Shown: positions 40,522 to 52,200 of the stretch, piece after piece | Numbering within the stretch: the first letter of the stretch is position 1 | Layout of the letters: each line of letters begins with the position of its first letter | Assembly: GCF_002441855.2 (NCBI RefSeq) | Contig: NZ_CP029487.1 | Location: 3,100,001 to 3,164,000 of the forward strand | Direction: 5' to 3' | DNA length: 64,000 nucleotides | Source: Eubacterium maltosivorans | GTDB lineage: Bacteria; Bacillota; Clostridia; Eubacteriales; Eubacteriaceae | The notes under the pieces: generated by a model | What the model was told of the DNA's origin: nothing | What the model saw: only the letters and a program-made list of their open reading frames with translations | Database searches by the model: none | Made by a program: the position numbers and the translations under genes

Positions 40522-42447
40522 ATGAAGGCAAAAAAGTTTGGAATGTATCTGTTGATCGCAATTCTCTATTTTATTTTAGCGTTTCCTTTTGCACAGCTTA
40601 GCTTTGGCGGGGGCTATTCACAGATTCGGTTTACCAATCTAATCTCGATGCCTGCGGGATTGCTGTTTGGATTTCCGGGGGCGCTGGCGTGTGCGCTTGG
40701 CAACCTTGCGGCAGATATCTGTACGGGCTTTGACAGCTACTGTATTTTTGGTTTTTTTGGGAACCTTTTGATGGCCTGGCTTCCTTATAAAATGTGGCAC
40801 AGCATGTTCTTTTTCAAAGAGCATTCGCTGGCCTATCTGGAATCATTGGGGTCGGTCATAAAGCTGGTCTGTATCTCCGTTGTTGTCAGCTGCGCGTCCA
40901 TCGGCGTTATTGCGGCAGGCGGGCAGCTGTTGGGAGGCTTTTCCTTCGCGGGCTTTTTTCTTCCTGTGGCGCTGCAATACTATGATTTTTCACTGCTTGG
41001 AGGAATGCTTGTTTTTCAAATCTGTTTAACCATTTTTCATATAAAGCCGCAGATACCAAAAGCAGCTTACAGGCAGAACTACAAAAAGCGGTATTTTCTC
41101 GTCGATTATATACTTTCAGCCTGTATTGTCATTCTCTCAGGTGTTTTGTCAGTGATTGCCACAGGGGCAGAAGTGCGGAGCACCCCATTGATTACGGGCT
41201 TATGTGTGGGTTTACTTATTTTTACCGCAGCTCTGGCGCTGCTGCCAATGACCCGGGGCCGGAGAACAAAAGAGCATGCCGACATGGATATCAGCCCTCC
41301 GGCGGTAGGAATAGGCGCACAGTTTGTGACCTTTTTTCTGTCGATTTTAGGGATAGTTTTAGTCATTTTCTGTATTTCGATTCTCCGGATTCTCTATGCG
41401 GATTTTGTCTACATGGCCGGGGGAGAGGGAGATGTTTCTGTACTGTGGCTGCGCGTAATCACGCTTATTGCGATAGCGGGAACATTTTTGATTATTACCC
41501 TTCCGTTACTGTTGAAAATCATCCAGCGGAAGATCATCAACCCGGTTTTGGCGGTTTCGAAGTACGCTCGGAAATTTGCTTCGGGAGACAGGCTTGAGGA
41601 GGACCGGCTGGTTATTGAGCCTGTGGGGAATGAGCTGGATGATCTGAGCGAGTCTGTCAATATAATGGTGGACGACCTCAAAAGTTACGTGGAGGATATC
41701 CGCAGACGCACGGAAAAAGAGGAAAAGCTTGCGGCAGAACTGAGTGTCGCCAGAAATATACAAAGAGGCCTGCTTCCTGGAAATTGGACGGGGACGGGCT
41801 TTGACATTGTGCCTTACATTAAACCTGCAAAGGAGGTGGGCGGAGATTTCTATCATTTTTCTACGCTGGATGAGGACCGGGTTTTTATCTGCATTGCGGA
41901 CGTCTCAGGAAAGGATATCTCGGCGGCGATGTTTATGGTAGAGACAAAGACGCTGATTGAGGCAAATTGTATGCTGCCGCCGGAGCAGATGCTGGCGCGT
42001 GTCAACGATATTCTCTCCAAAACCAATCCGGCAATGATGTTTGTCACTGCTTTTGCGGCCGTGGTGGACCGGAAAAACAGGCAGATGACTTATGCCAGCG
42101 CGGGTCATAATCCGCCGATCTGCCGAAATGCCGGTGAAGTTAAATGGCTGGACGGGGAAGCGGATTTTGTGCTCGGGCCCATGGAGGGGATGCAGTACCG
42201 CCGCTACACGATGGAAATCGCGGACGATTTTGAGCTGTTTATCTACACCGACGGCGTGAATGAGGCTGAAAATCAGGCGAAGGAATTTTATGGGAACGAC
42301 AGGCTCTTTGAGCAGATAAATACAGCGATGAATGAAAATACCAGCTGCCGTGAATTGATTAAAACCATGGAGCAGAGTCTGGAAGCTTTTACAGAAGGCG
42401 CCGAACCATCAGACGATATTACCATGTTGGCGCTGGCGGTAAAATAG
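40522..42447 (+). CDS. Membrane SpoIIE/RsbU-type PP2C phosphatase with HAMP domain
   Basis: A 641-residue signalling protein. The first ~200 residues have about six helices with an ECF/QueT-like N-terminus (LISMPAGLLFGFPGALACALGN), then two more helices (~265-340), a HAMP segment (NPVLAVSKYARKFASGDRL) and a short coiled coil. The C-terminal PP2C domain has VGGDFYHF, IADVSGKDISAAMFM, SAGHNPPICRN, IYTDGVNEAEN and SDDITMLAL, all metal-binding motifs intact. It should dephosphorylate a STAS antagonist such as the one encoded at 44223. First gene of the six-gene NRPS operon. Confidence 0.88.
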   Translation: MKAKKFGMYLLIAILYFILAFPFAQLSFGGGYSQIRFTNLISMPAGLLFGFPGALACALGNLAADICTGFDSYCIFGFFGNLLMAWLPYKMWHSMFFFKEHSLAYLESLGSVIKLVCISVVVSCASIGVIAAGGQLLGGFSFAGFFLPVALQYYDFSLLGGMLVFQICLTIFHIKPQIPKAAYRQNYKKRYFLVDYILSACIVILSGVLSVIATGAEVRSTPLITGLCVGLLIFTAALALLPMTRGRRTKEHADMDISPPAVGIGAQFVTFFLSILGIVLVIFCISILRILYADFVYMAGGEGDVSVLWLRVITLIAIAGTFLIITLPLLLKIIQRKIINPVLAVSKYARKFASGDRLEEDRLVIEPVGNELDDLSESVNIMVDDLKSYVEDIRRRTEKEEKLAAELSVARNIQRGLLPGNWTGTGFDIVPYIKPAKEVGGDFYHFSTLDEDRVFICIADVSGKDISAAMFMVETKTLIEANCMLPPEQMLARVNDILSKTNPAMMFVTAFAAVVDRKNRQMTYASAGHNPPICRNAGEVKWLDGEADFVLGPMEGMQYRRYTMEIADDFELFIYTDGVNEAENQAKEFYGNDRLFEQINTAMNENTSCRELIKTMEQSLEAFTEGAEPSDDITMLALAVK

Positions 42448-42457
42448 GAGGGAAAAA

Positions 42458-44209
42458 GTGTTCGAGAGAAAAGGAAATATTATTGAGCAGCAGTTTATGA
42501 AGTTTTTTTTCCCGACAGTGTTGATGACCATGGCGCTGTCCCTGAGTACAGTGGTCGATGGTATCATCGTGGGAAATATCTTAGGACCAGACGCGCTGGC
42601 CGCGGTCAATTTGGTGCTGCCGATCACATTGTTGTTCAACTCGGTCTATGTGCTGGTCGGCGTGGGCGGCGCTACCTTATATTCGGTAGCCCTTGGAAAA
42701 AGGGAAAAGGAATATGCGAAACAGCTCTTTACACTGTCCGTTTTAGCCATGGTTTTGGTATCGGCCATCATATTCGTACTAGGCCTGTTTATCTGCCGGC
42801 CGCTTGCAGAAATCTTGACAGCGAACGCGCAGAACCTGACGGAGCTGGTGTTTGACTACATGCGCGTGGTTATGCTGGCAGCGCCGTTTTTGATTCTTGC
42901 TCCGGGGCTGGTATACTTTCTCCGTTCTACCGGAGAAGTAAAGCTTGCCTCCAGTGTTTTGATCATTGCGAATGTCGTCAATTTGACTCTGGACATCGTT
43001 TATATTGTGTTTTTGAAAACCGGAATCGGCGGAGCGGCGCTCGCCACGGGCACCGGCTATCTTGTGGGACTCTTCGTCGCATTATTTGGGATATACCGGG
43101 CAAAAGAGCTCCGCTTCTGCAGAGTGCCGGACAATAAACTGAAAACGCTGATTCAGATCATGAGCACAGGCCTGCCCATGACCATCAACACAGCGTTGAA
43201 TTTTTTCAGGCTTACCTGCATTAACGCGATTGTCATGGTGTATCTTGGAAGCAATGGCGTGACGGCCTTTTCTGTCTGTACGTCCTGCCTGTCCATTGTC
43301 TCCATGTTTGTCGGAGGCTCGGCGCAGACCATGATCCCGCTTCTGGGGACGCTCTATGGTGAGCGGGACATTGAAGGGGTACGGTTCACTATTCGAAAAG
43401 CCATTGCCATCACCGGAACGGCTACGTTAATCCTGCTGTTCTTCTTTGAGACGATACCCGTGCAGATTACCAGTTTATTTGGTGTGACAGACCCGGTCCA
43501 GATATCGATCGCGGTAGAGGCCATTCGGATTTACGCGATCAGCCTGCCGTTTATGGGACTTCTGTTTATCTCCATCTGCGTATACCAGGTCATGGGATAT
43601 CAGAGCTTATCGAGTGTCGTTGCCTTTTTAGAGGGCTTTGCAATTGTAGTGCCTGCCGCGTGGATTTTATCCAAAATATTTGGCGCTGTCGGCATTTGGG
43701 CAGCTTTTCCGGTGGGAGAAATACTGACGATTATCTGTATTTTTATTTACACCAAAACAGTAAGGAAGAAAAATCCAAACGCCAGCGGATTTTTCCTGGT
43801 CGAAAAGGAAAGAGACGAAACCATGCTGGACGTGACGCTCTCGCAGGAGGCCGCGCAGGTGGTTGGACTCTCGGATGCGGCGATCCGGTTTTGTATCGAT
43901 AACGGCATCGATAAAACGACCGCGGGAAGAGTGGGCGTAGTGCTAGAGGAGATGGCTGTTAACACCATTGAAAACCAGCCGGAAAATCGCAGAAAAAAGA
44001 AAAAACAATATATTGATATTCGTCTGATTTTAGAGGACGAGGCAATCTCGATTATCTTTAAGGATAACGGATATCCTATGGACCCGCTTAAAACCAGAGA
44101 AACGCAAAACCAGTTTAGTAACTTGGCAGTGGCGGAAGCAGTTTCCAGCGATATCGCTTATGACTATATCCTGGGAATGAACTGCAGTGTTGTAAAAATA
44201 AATAAATGA
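42458..44209 (+). CDS. MATE exporter fused to an RsbW-like ATPase domain
   Basis: A 583-residue fusion starting at GTG after AGGAGGG. Residues ~1-440 are a MATE exporter with twelve helices (FFFPTVLMTMALSLSTVVDGIIVG; the second half starts near MSTGLPMTINTALNFFR). Residues ~450-583 resemble an anti-sigma kinase: VVLEEMAVNTIEN is the N-box and IIFKDNGYPMDP the G1 box, but the glycine-rich G2 loop is missing (QFSNLAVAEAV). The ATPase lobe therefore may bind a STAS partner without being an active kinase. The context suggests product export controlled by partner switching. Confidence 0.85.
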   Translation: MFERKGNIIEQQFMKFFFPTVLMTMALSLSTVVDGIIVGNILGPDALAAVNLVLPITLLFNSVYVLVGVGGATLYSVALGKREKEYAKQLFTLSVLAMVLVSAIIFVLGLFICRPLAEILTANAQNLTELVFDYMRVVMLAAPFLILAPGLVYFLRSTGEVKLASSVLIIANVVNLTLDIVYIVFLKTGIGGAALATGTGYLVGLFVALFGIYRAKELRFCRVPDNKLKTLIQIMSTGLPMTINTALNFFRLTCINAIVMVYLGSNGVTAFSVCTSCLSIVSMFVGGSAQTMIPLLGTLYGERDIEGVRFTIRKAIAITGTATLILLFFFETIPVQITSLFGVTDPVQISIAVEAIRIYAISLPFMGLLFISICVYQVMGYQSLSSVVAFLEGFAIVVPAAWILSKIFGAVGIWAAFPVGEILTIICIFIYTKTVRKKNPNASGFFLVEKERDETMLDVTLSQEAAQVVGLSDAAIRFCIDNGIDKTTAGRVGVVLEEMAVNTIENQPENRRKKKKQYIDIRLILEDEAISIIFKDNGYPMDPLKTRETQNQFSNLAVAEAVSSDIAYDYILGMNCSVVKINK

Positions 44210-44222
44210 GGAGACAAAGCGT

Positions 44223-44522
44223 ATGAACATTTTGAAAGTGAAGGATAAAGACTGTATGACCATCGCCCTGGAGGGCCGGCTGGACACAGTGACGGCGCCG
44301 GAGATGGTGGAGACTGTGAAGGAACTGGATTGTAAGGAACTGGTTGTAGATCTCGAAAAACTGGAGTATATCTCCAGCGCGGGCCTGCGGGCCCTGCTTG
44401 TCTGCAAAAAAGCAGCGGATCAGTGCGGTGCATCTTTTTGTGTGAAAAACCCGACCCAGCCGGTCTTTGAGGTTATGCGGATGAGCGGATTTGACAAGGT
44501 TCTTACAATCCAAAGAGATTAG
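44223..44522 (+). CDS. STAS-domain anti-sigma-factor antagonist (RsbV/SpoIIAA-like)
   Basis: A 99-residue single-domain protein. LEGRLDTVTAPEM is the first conserved block and LEYISSAGLRALLVC contains the Ser that partner kinases phosphorylate (first or second Ser of SSAGLR). It is 13 bp after the MATE-ATPase gene and 4 bp before the kinase gene. Natural partners within the operon are the phosphatase at 40522, the kinase at 44527 and possibly the ATPase lobe of the exporter. Confidence 0.9.
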   Translation: MNILKVKDKDCMTIALEGRLDTVTAPEMVETVKELDCKELVVDLEKLEYISSAGLRALLVCKKAADQCGASFCVKNPTQPVFEVMRMSGFDKVLTIQRD

Positions 44523-44526
44523 GGAG

Positions 44527-44940
44527 ATGAAAGAGGTCGTATTGCCGGCAAAGACAGACCGCCTCTATCAAGCTCTGGATTTTGTCACTGAGACGGCCCG
44601 GGAATACGGGGGCGTAAAAGAGCCAGAAAAGCTTGAGCTGATTGCGGAAGAAGTCTTTGTAAATATAGCGAGTTATGCGTATAAAGAATCACAGGGCAGT
44701 GTGAGGATCGAGTGCAGCGCAGAGGCGGGTTTGTTTGTCGTTCGCTTTAAGGACTGTGGTGAGCCATATAATCCTCTGCTGCGTCCTGCCCCGGACATTA
44801 CGAGTCCTGCGGAGGAACGCCCTGTCGGCGGGCTTGGCATATACCTTGTTAAGGAAAATGCTGACCAGATCGATTATGCATATATAGATGGAGAGAATAT
44901 TCTTACTGTTGGAATGAATTTACGAGGAGGAACAAAATGA
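44527..44940 (+). CDS. RsbW-like serine kinase / anti-sigma factor
   Basis: A 137-residue GHKL ATPase. LIAEEVFVNIASYAY is the N-box, FKDCGEPYNPL the G1 box and PVGGLGIYLVKENAD the intact G2 loop, so it should bind ATP and phosphorylate the adjacent STAS protein. The ATG at 44527 follows TAGGGAG; the upstream frame runs into the STAS gene. It overlaps the next gene by 4 bp (ATGA), implying translational coupling. No sigma-factor gene lies in the window, so its second partner is unknown. Confidence 0.88.
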   Translation: MKEVVLPAKTDRLYQALDFVTETAREYGGVKEPEKLELIAEEVFVNIASYAYKESQGSVRIECSAEAGLFVVRFKDCGEPYNPLLRPAPDITSPAEERPVGGLGIYLVKENADQIDYAYIDGENILTVGMNLRGGTK

Positions 44941-46295
44941 AGACAATTGAGATGCAGGAAGCCGTGGCGTTGTGCCAGGAGGCTGAGAAAATGAGCCCAG
45001 AGCAGCGCGGCAGCCTTAGAGAAAAAAGGCTTCACAGTCTGGTGGACTATGCGAGAGCGCACTCTGCATATTTTAGAAAAGCCTATAAAGATATTGGAGA
45101 GCATTATGCCCTTGAAGATCTGCCGCCAACCAATAAGCGGGTGTTGATGGAAGACTACCAGGGTTGGGTCACCGATCCGCGGATCACCTACGATGGTGTG
45201 TTTGAATATATCAATAGTCCAGAAGCTGGAGTTAAACGTTATCTTGAAGCGTACACAGCCATCACAACCTCCGGAACCACCGGAAGCCCTGTGCCGATGG
45301 TCAGAGATTCCTATCACAACACTATTCATGGCGCCATGATGCAGACCAGACTGCTTAGACAGACAGACCCGGATTTGATGATACCAGTCAGAAATAAAAT
45401 CGCAGCAGCGATTTTTCTGGACCCGCATGTATCCTCATATTCCAGTCTGCTTCGGACTAAAAAAGCATACCCCGGATGTGAGGAAAATATATTGGAGGTC
45501 TCCATCACATCGGACGTCGCTTCGATTGTGGAGCAGTTAAACGCCTTCCAGCCAGACCTGGTCACAGGGTACCCTTCAGTTATGGGAGCGCTGGCCAATG
45601 CGCAAAAACAGGGAACGCTGCGTATCGCTCCAAAGGCCATTGCCTGCTCGGCAGAGGTTTTAACAGAAACAGTATACCATGCGCTGAGACAGACCTTTAA
45701 TTGTCCGATATTAAATAATTATTGCAGCACAGAGGGTGGCGAGGCCGCGATGTCCTGCTCTTTGGGAAAGCTTCATGTGAATGACGACTGGGTGATTCTG
45801 GAGCCAGTTAACCAGGATGGAAGCCCGACAAAAGTTGGCGAATGGTCGGACGGCGTCTATGTCACAGATCTGACGAATTATGTGCAGCCGATTATCCGCT
45901 ACTATATGGAGGATAAAATAAAAATATACCAGGAGCCCTGTTCCTGCGGCATTGCCCTGCCTGTGATGGAAATACTGGGAAGAACGGGAGAGAACCTGAC
46001 CGTAGGCGGCATTGAGATGCTGGGCGTTAATGTAGAATATTTGCTCCAGTATGTCGAGGGGGTCTACGCCCTGCAGCTGGTGCAGCGAGGGGAAACAGAA
46101 TTTGAGATCAGAATGATTCCCGAGTCAGAGGAAAAGCGTACTACTGTGTTTGAGGAAGCCAGAAAAATACTGGAGGATTTTTTTCAGAGAAACGGGTGCC
46201 CGCCTGTAAAATTTATACAGAGTCAGGAGCCGCCCATTCATAATCAAAAAGGAGGCAAGTTAAAATTCATTGTCAAGGATTTTGACGGGAGGTAA
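44937..46295 (+). CDS. PaaK-like adenylate-forming enzyme
   Basis: A 452-residue member of the phenylacetate-CoA ligase group within the ANL superfamily. ITTSGTTGSPVPM (residues ~109-121) is the phosphate loop; NNYCSTEGGEAAM and TDLTNYVQPIIRYYMEDKI carry the adenylate contacts; the C-terminal GGKLKFIV replaces the usual Lys motif. It would activate a carboxylic acid as AMP ester, perhaps as a CoA or carrier thioester. It is fifth in the operon, 3 bp before the NRPS gene, and may supply an acyl or aryl starter. Confidence 0.85.
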   Translation: MKTIEMQEAVALCQEAEKMSPEQRGSLREKRLHSLVDYARAHSAYFRKAYKDIGEHYALEDLPPTNKRVLMEDYQGWVTDPRITYDGVFEYINSPEAGVKRYLEAYTAITTSGTTGSPVPMVRDSYHNTIHGAMMQTRLLRQTDPDLMIPVRNKIAAAIFLDPHVSSYSSLLRTKKAYPGCEENILEVSITSDVASIVEQLNAFQPDLVTGYPSVMGALANAQKQGTLRIAPKAIACSAEVLTETVYHALRQTFNCPILNNYCSTEGGEAAMSCSLGKLHVNDDWVILEPVNQDGSPTKVGEWSDGVYVTDLTNYVQPIIRYYMEDKIKIYQEPCSCGIALPVMEILGRTGENLTVGGIEMLGVNVEYLLQYVEGVYALQLVQRGETEFEIRMIPESEEKRTTVFEEARKILEDFFQRNGCPPVKFIQSQEPPIHNQKGGKLKFIVKDFDGR

Positions 46296-46298
46296 GCT

Positions 46299-49200
46299 AT
46301 GCGATTATTTTTGGATCAATTTTTAGAAAATGTTAAAAAGGCGCCAGAGCACCTTGCGATTTCAGATATGGAGGGCGAAAGGACAACCACTTATCAGGAA
46401 TTGGCGGATATCAGCGACCAGATCGCAGGAAAGCTCATGGATACTGGCGTAAAAAAAGGTGACTTTGTAGCGGTGATGCTGCCGAGAAAAATGGAATATA
46501 TAGCGGCTGTCCTCGGGGTCCTCAAGGCCGGCGGCGTGTTTGTGCCCCTTTCCTTCAGCTATCCCAAGGACCGGATAAACTTTATTCTGAAACAATGCCG
46601 CGCCCGTACCGTGGTGGATGAAGCGTTTATGAACGCGCTTCAGGAGGAGGTTCAGGGAGTAAAGGAAAATCCAGCCTTTTCCGGCCCGCAGGTAAACGCC
46701 GGGGACCGGGCCATCGCCATTTATACCTCCGGCTCCACCGGCAGTCCCAAAGGGATTGTTCACGATCACCTGAGCTTTGCGAGCAGTGCCTATCGAAGCG
46801 CGAAGGCCTTTGGGTATACGCCGGAGGACATCTATCTGTCGAACCTTCCGTTTCATTTCATAGCGATTATTGAGGATGTTTTCGCCCTGCTGTATGCCGG
46901 CGGAGCCGTACACCTCAACAGTGAGGATGGGCGAAAAGACATCCATCGGATTGAAGACGCCATCGCCACGCACCATATCACAGCCACACTCATTTCTCCG
47001 CAGATGATGAAGCTGTTTAAGAACAAGAGCGACACCCTTCGTCTGGTGCTCTGTGGAAGCGAACGTGTCTCAAATGTAAAGGGAAACGGATACGAACTGT
47101 ACAATATTTACGGTTCCAGTGAAACGACCCCGGCGGCTACCTATTTTAAAATCGACAGGGAATACGATAACACGCCTATCGGAAAAGCATTTGAAGGAAT
47201 GCATGTTTATGTGCTGAGAGAAGACGGCAGCATCGCGGACCCAGGAGAGACAGGGGAAATTTGTATTTCCGGCTATCTTGCACAGGGATACCTGGAGCTG
47301 CCTGAAAAAACCGCTGAAGTATTTACGGATAACCCCTTCGCGGAAGGCGACAACGATAAAATTTTATACCATAGCGGCGATCTGGGAAAAACGCGGGAAG
47401 ACGGAAATATTATCTATGTGAACCGCAAAGACTGGATGGTAAAAATAAATGGTCAGAGAGTGGAAACCGGAGAGATTGAAGCGCAAATGAATGCGCTGCC
47501 ATATGTGGAGCGCGCCGTTGTCAAAGGATATGAAAATAAATATGGGCAGACCTATCTTTGCGGATATTTTCAGACAAAAGAAAGCTTAAGGCCGCAGGAT
47601 CCTGCTTTGGCGGTCAAAGCAGCGTTAAAGGAAAAATTAGCGGACTATATGATTCCGCAGTTTTTGATTGAAATGGAGAGAATCCCGTTAAATCAAAATG
47701 GGAAGATAGACCGGCTGGCTCTGAAAGCTCCGGATGCTTCAGCTTTTAAGGCCGATTACGAAGCGCCCGTGACAGAGGCGGAAAAAAGAATCTGCCAAGG
47801 CTTTGAAGCGATTTTAGAAGTGGGGCAGATCGGGAGAAAAGACGACTTTTTTGCCATTGGGGGCGACTCCATCAAGGCAATCCGTCTGCAGGAATACTGC
47901 TCAGATCTGGCTTTGAGCTCATCACAGATTTTTGAAGGGAAAACGCCCGAGGGCATTGCGGCGCTCTGCACAGGAGAACAGAGCGATCCCTATCAGGGCT
48001 GCGAAGAGGAAAAGGCGTTTTATCCCCTGACCGACAGCCAGCTTGGCGTGTTTCTGGAATGCCTGCAGAGTCCGGAGAGCGTTATGTACAATATTCCCTT
48101 CTGCTTTACCGCCCCGAAGGATGTGGATGCAGACAAATTAAAAAAAGCTCTGGAGACAATGGTCAACCACTACCCTGTGCTCAATGTCAGTATTGTAGAA
48201 AAAGACGGGTGCTATGGAATGCTCCCACACCCAGAGCGGGCGTATGGTGTGGAGACAGAAGAAATTTCCGAAGAGCGCTTTCAGCAGGTCAAGGCCGGAT
48301 TTGTCAAAGCCTTTGATCTGGAGAATGGCCCCCTCTTTCGCATAAAGCTTTATCAAACAGAGGAACAGATCTATCTGCTGGCCGATTTCCATCACATTAT
48401 TTCGGACGGCGCGTCCATCGCCGCGTTTTTCAATCAGGCGGCAGAAGTCTATCAGGGAAAGATGCCGGAAAAGGAATTGATCAGCCAGTTTACCCTTTCA
48501 AATTATGAGACGACCCTGAAAGAGCAGAAGACTTACAGGGAAGCCCAGGCATATTTTAAAGATTACCTGGAGGGGAATGAGGTCAACGTCAACCCAGTGT
48601 TTGACCATCCGGAAGATCCGGAACAGAGCGTATTGCCCGCTAAACGCCTTTACTGCAATCTGGAAGGAAAGGTTTCAGCCGAAAGGTTAGAACAGTTTAC
48701 CCGAAACGCAGGAATTACGGAAAACACTTTCTTTTTAGGCGCTTACGCCTACACGCTGGCAAAATATACAGGACAGGCCGAAGCCCTGTTTGCGACCGTC
48801 AACAATGGGCGGCACGACCCCAGAATGTCACGAACCATGGGGATGTTAGTCAGAACGCTGCCAGTCTACGTAGCGATTGATGAAAAAAGTGAGACAGCCT
48901 CATTCCTGCGGCAGCTGCAGGAGCGTTTCTTTGAGACCATGAAGCATGATTGCTGTTCCTTTGGGGAGTTAGCCAGCCAATACGGCGTTTCGTCAGAATT
49001 ACTTTTTGTTTATCAGGCCGAGACGTTAAACGCAATCACGCTGGATGGCCGCGAGATCGCCATGGAATCCCTGGAAACCGGGTGCAGCCTTGCCAATATC
49101 GCCCTGCACGTTTTCAAGAAAAAAGGCAGCTATGACCTGTTTTTCGAATATCGGAGCGATGTTTACGACCGGCAGAACATGGAATCCTTTGTCAATCTGT

Positions 49201-52200
49201 TTTTGCGCGTCGCTGAGGGATTTTTAGAATATGATCTTTTAAAGGCCATTCCACTGGTTTCTCAGCAGGAGATACAAACGCTCCAGTCTTTTTATGGCGA
49301 GGAGAGACTGTTTGACAGAAGCCAGACGCTGGTCAGCCTTTTCAGGCAGCAGGTCAGAAGGGCGCCGGATAAAACAGCAGTGATCTATAAAGATAAGCGC
49401 TATACCTACCGTGAGGTGGATGAACTGTCTGAGCGCATTGCCGCCTTTGTGAGCGGAAAAGGAATCGGGCCGGAACAGGTGGTTTCTATCTTGATTGACC
49501 GCTGTGAATATATAGTTATCGCTTCTCTTGGCGTTATGAAGTCAGGGGCCGCCTACCAACCGCTGGACCCTACCTACCCCGAGGAGCGGCTGGCGTTTAT
49601 GATGAAGGACGCGGAAGTAAAATTATTGATCACGGACGATCAGCTGCGCTCGAAGGTCCCGGAATATCAGGGTGAGGTATTGCTGACAGAAGCGATACCA
49701 GCGCTGCCGCCTGCCTCTGCGCCAGGGAGAACAGACCCGTCGCCGGAGGATCTGTTCATTTTACTGTATACTTCCGGCACGACAGGAACGCCCAAGGGCT
49801 GCATGCTGACTCAGAGCAACATCGTGGCGTTCTGCTCATGGTACCGCTCCTATTACGGGCTGGAGGACAGCAGCATCGTGGCGGCTTACGCCAGTTACGG
49901 CTTCGACGCCAATATGATGGACATGTACCCAGCGTTGACGAGCGGCGCCGCTGTCTGCATTATTCCAGACGAGCTGCGTCTGGAGCTGCCAAAGCTCAAC
50001 GCCTATCTGGAAAAAGAAAAAGTGACGCACTGTTTTATGACCACGCAGGTCGGCAGACAGTTTGCCTCAGAGATCGAAAATCACGGGCTGAAGCATCTCT
50101 CCACCGGAGGCGAGACCCTGGTGCCGGTACAGCCGGGATCGGACTATGCTTTCCATAATCTGTATGGACCTACAGAGTCAACGGTGCTGGTAACGGCTTT
50201 TGAGGTGGATAAAACCAAAACCTATGATAATGTGCCCATTGGACACGCCATTGACAATATAGAGCTCTATGTCGTCGATCAATACGGGAGGCGAGTACCG
50301 GCCGGGGCCCTTGGAGAGCTCTGCGTTTCCGGCTATCAAGTGGGAAGAGGGTATCTCAACCGGCCGGAGCAGACGGCAAAAGTTTTTACGCCCAACCCCT
50401 TCGCGCAGAAAAAAGGCTTTGAGTACATGTACCATACCGGGGACTTGGTCCGCTATCTCTTTGACGGCAACCTTCAGTTTATCGGAAGACGGGACGGACA
50501 GGTCAAAATTCGCGGTTTTCGTATTGAGCTGACTGAGGTAGAGGGAATCCTGCGCCAGTATCCCGGCGTTAAGGACGCGACGGTCATGGCCTTTGATGCG
50601 CCAGCCGGAGGCAAAGCCATTGCGGCATATATCGTTTCCGATGAGACCGTGGATATAGAAGGACTAAAGGCGTTTATACAGGAAGAAAAGCCGCCTTATA
50701 TGGTGCCAGCGGTGATCATGCAGATCGAGAGAATCCCGCTCAATCAAAACATGAAGGTCAACCGCAGAGCCCTTCCAGATCCGCTCAGCCAAGCACACCA
50801 GGCTAATACAGACGGCGAGAGACCGCTGACGCTTTTAGAAAAAGAATTAAAAGAGATCATCAGCGGGATCGTGGGACATCAGGAGTTTTCTGTCAGTACA
50901 GAGCTTTCCAATGCGGGGATCACCTCCCTGTCGGCCATTAAGCTTGCCGCAGAAGTGGAAAAAGAATACGGCGTTATGCTCGAAGTCAAGAAGATGATGA
51001 AGCAGTGCAGCATTTTGACCATCGAAGACGAGATTTACGCCGGGCTTATAAAAGAGAGAATGGAAGAGACACACAAGCCCCAGAGCGACAGCGGTGCAGA
51101 GCTTCCCTTGGCAGCAGACTACCCATTGTCACAGGGACAGATGGGGGTATACTATGACGCGGTAAAGACGCCCGAAGCCACCGGCTATAATATACCGGCG
51201 CTTTTCAGCTTTCCAAAGGAAGTGAAGGCAGAGGCACTGGCAGAAGCAGTCCGGACAGTGGTTGAGGCACATCCCTACCTGAAGACCAGATTAGGCTACC
51301 GGGAGGGGACGCTGGTTCAGCTCCCCGTTGAAGAGCCCGCTGCCCTTGCGGTGTTATCCATGACAGAGGAGGCCCTTAAGGCTTATGTGGAAGACTTTGT
51401 AAAACCCTTTAGTCTTGAAGGGGAAAGGCTGTATCGTTTAGCTGTCATTGAGACAGAAAACCGGACTTGCCTCGCAGCGGATTTCCATCATATTATTTTT
51501 GACGGCGGCTCCTTGGCTGTATTTCTCCGCCAGGTGGTGTCTGCCCTTGAGGGGAACGAGGTCGAAAAGGAGCGTTACAGCTATTATCAGTACGTCAGCG
51601 ACGCCGCGAATGCGAAGGATGGCAAGGCATACCGGGAGGCACAGGATTATTTTAAAAACATGCTGCAAAATTGCGAAGGGGCAAGCCTGCTGATGCCAGA
51701 CTTGTCAGGCGATGAGGAGGCAGGGAAAAAAGCAGAGCAGACCGCTCTGTGTAATAAAAAAGAAATAGACCGCTTCTGTAAAAAATATGGCGTGACCCCG
51801 GCCCATCTGTTTTTGTCAGCCGCTTTTTATACCCTGGCCCGCTTCACGGATTCGCAGGAAGTCTTTATTTCCACTATCAGCAACGGAAGATCCGATTTAC
51901 GCGTGCAGGACTCCTTTGGGATGTTTGTCAACACCCTTCCGCTTGCAGGTGATCTGGGGCAGGACAAGGTGGTTCTGGATTTTATTGAGGAGGCAAAAAC
52001 CTGCTTGATGGACACCGTTGCACATGAGATTTATCCATTTACACAGATTACGGCTGACTATGATTTCAAACCGCATATCATGTATGCCTGCCAGCTGGGC
52101 GTTCTGGAAAAAACAGAGTTTAATGGCAGAGAGATTGAGATGGAAAGTCTGGAAGGCGAAAAGCCCAAATTTAAAATTTCCATTCACATTGAAGAAAGGC

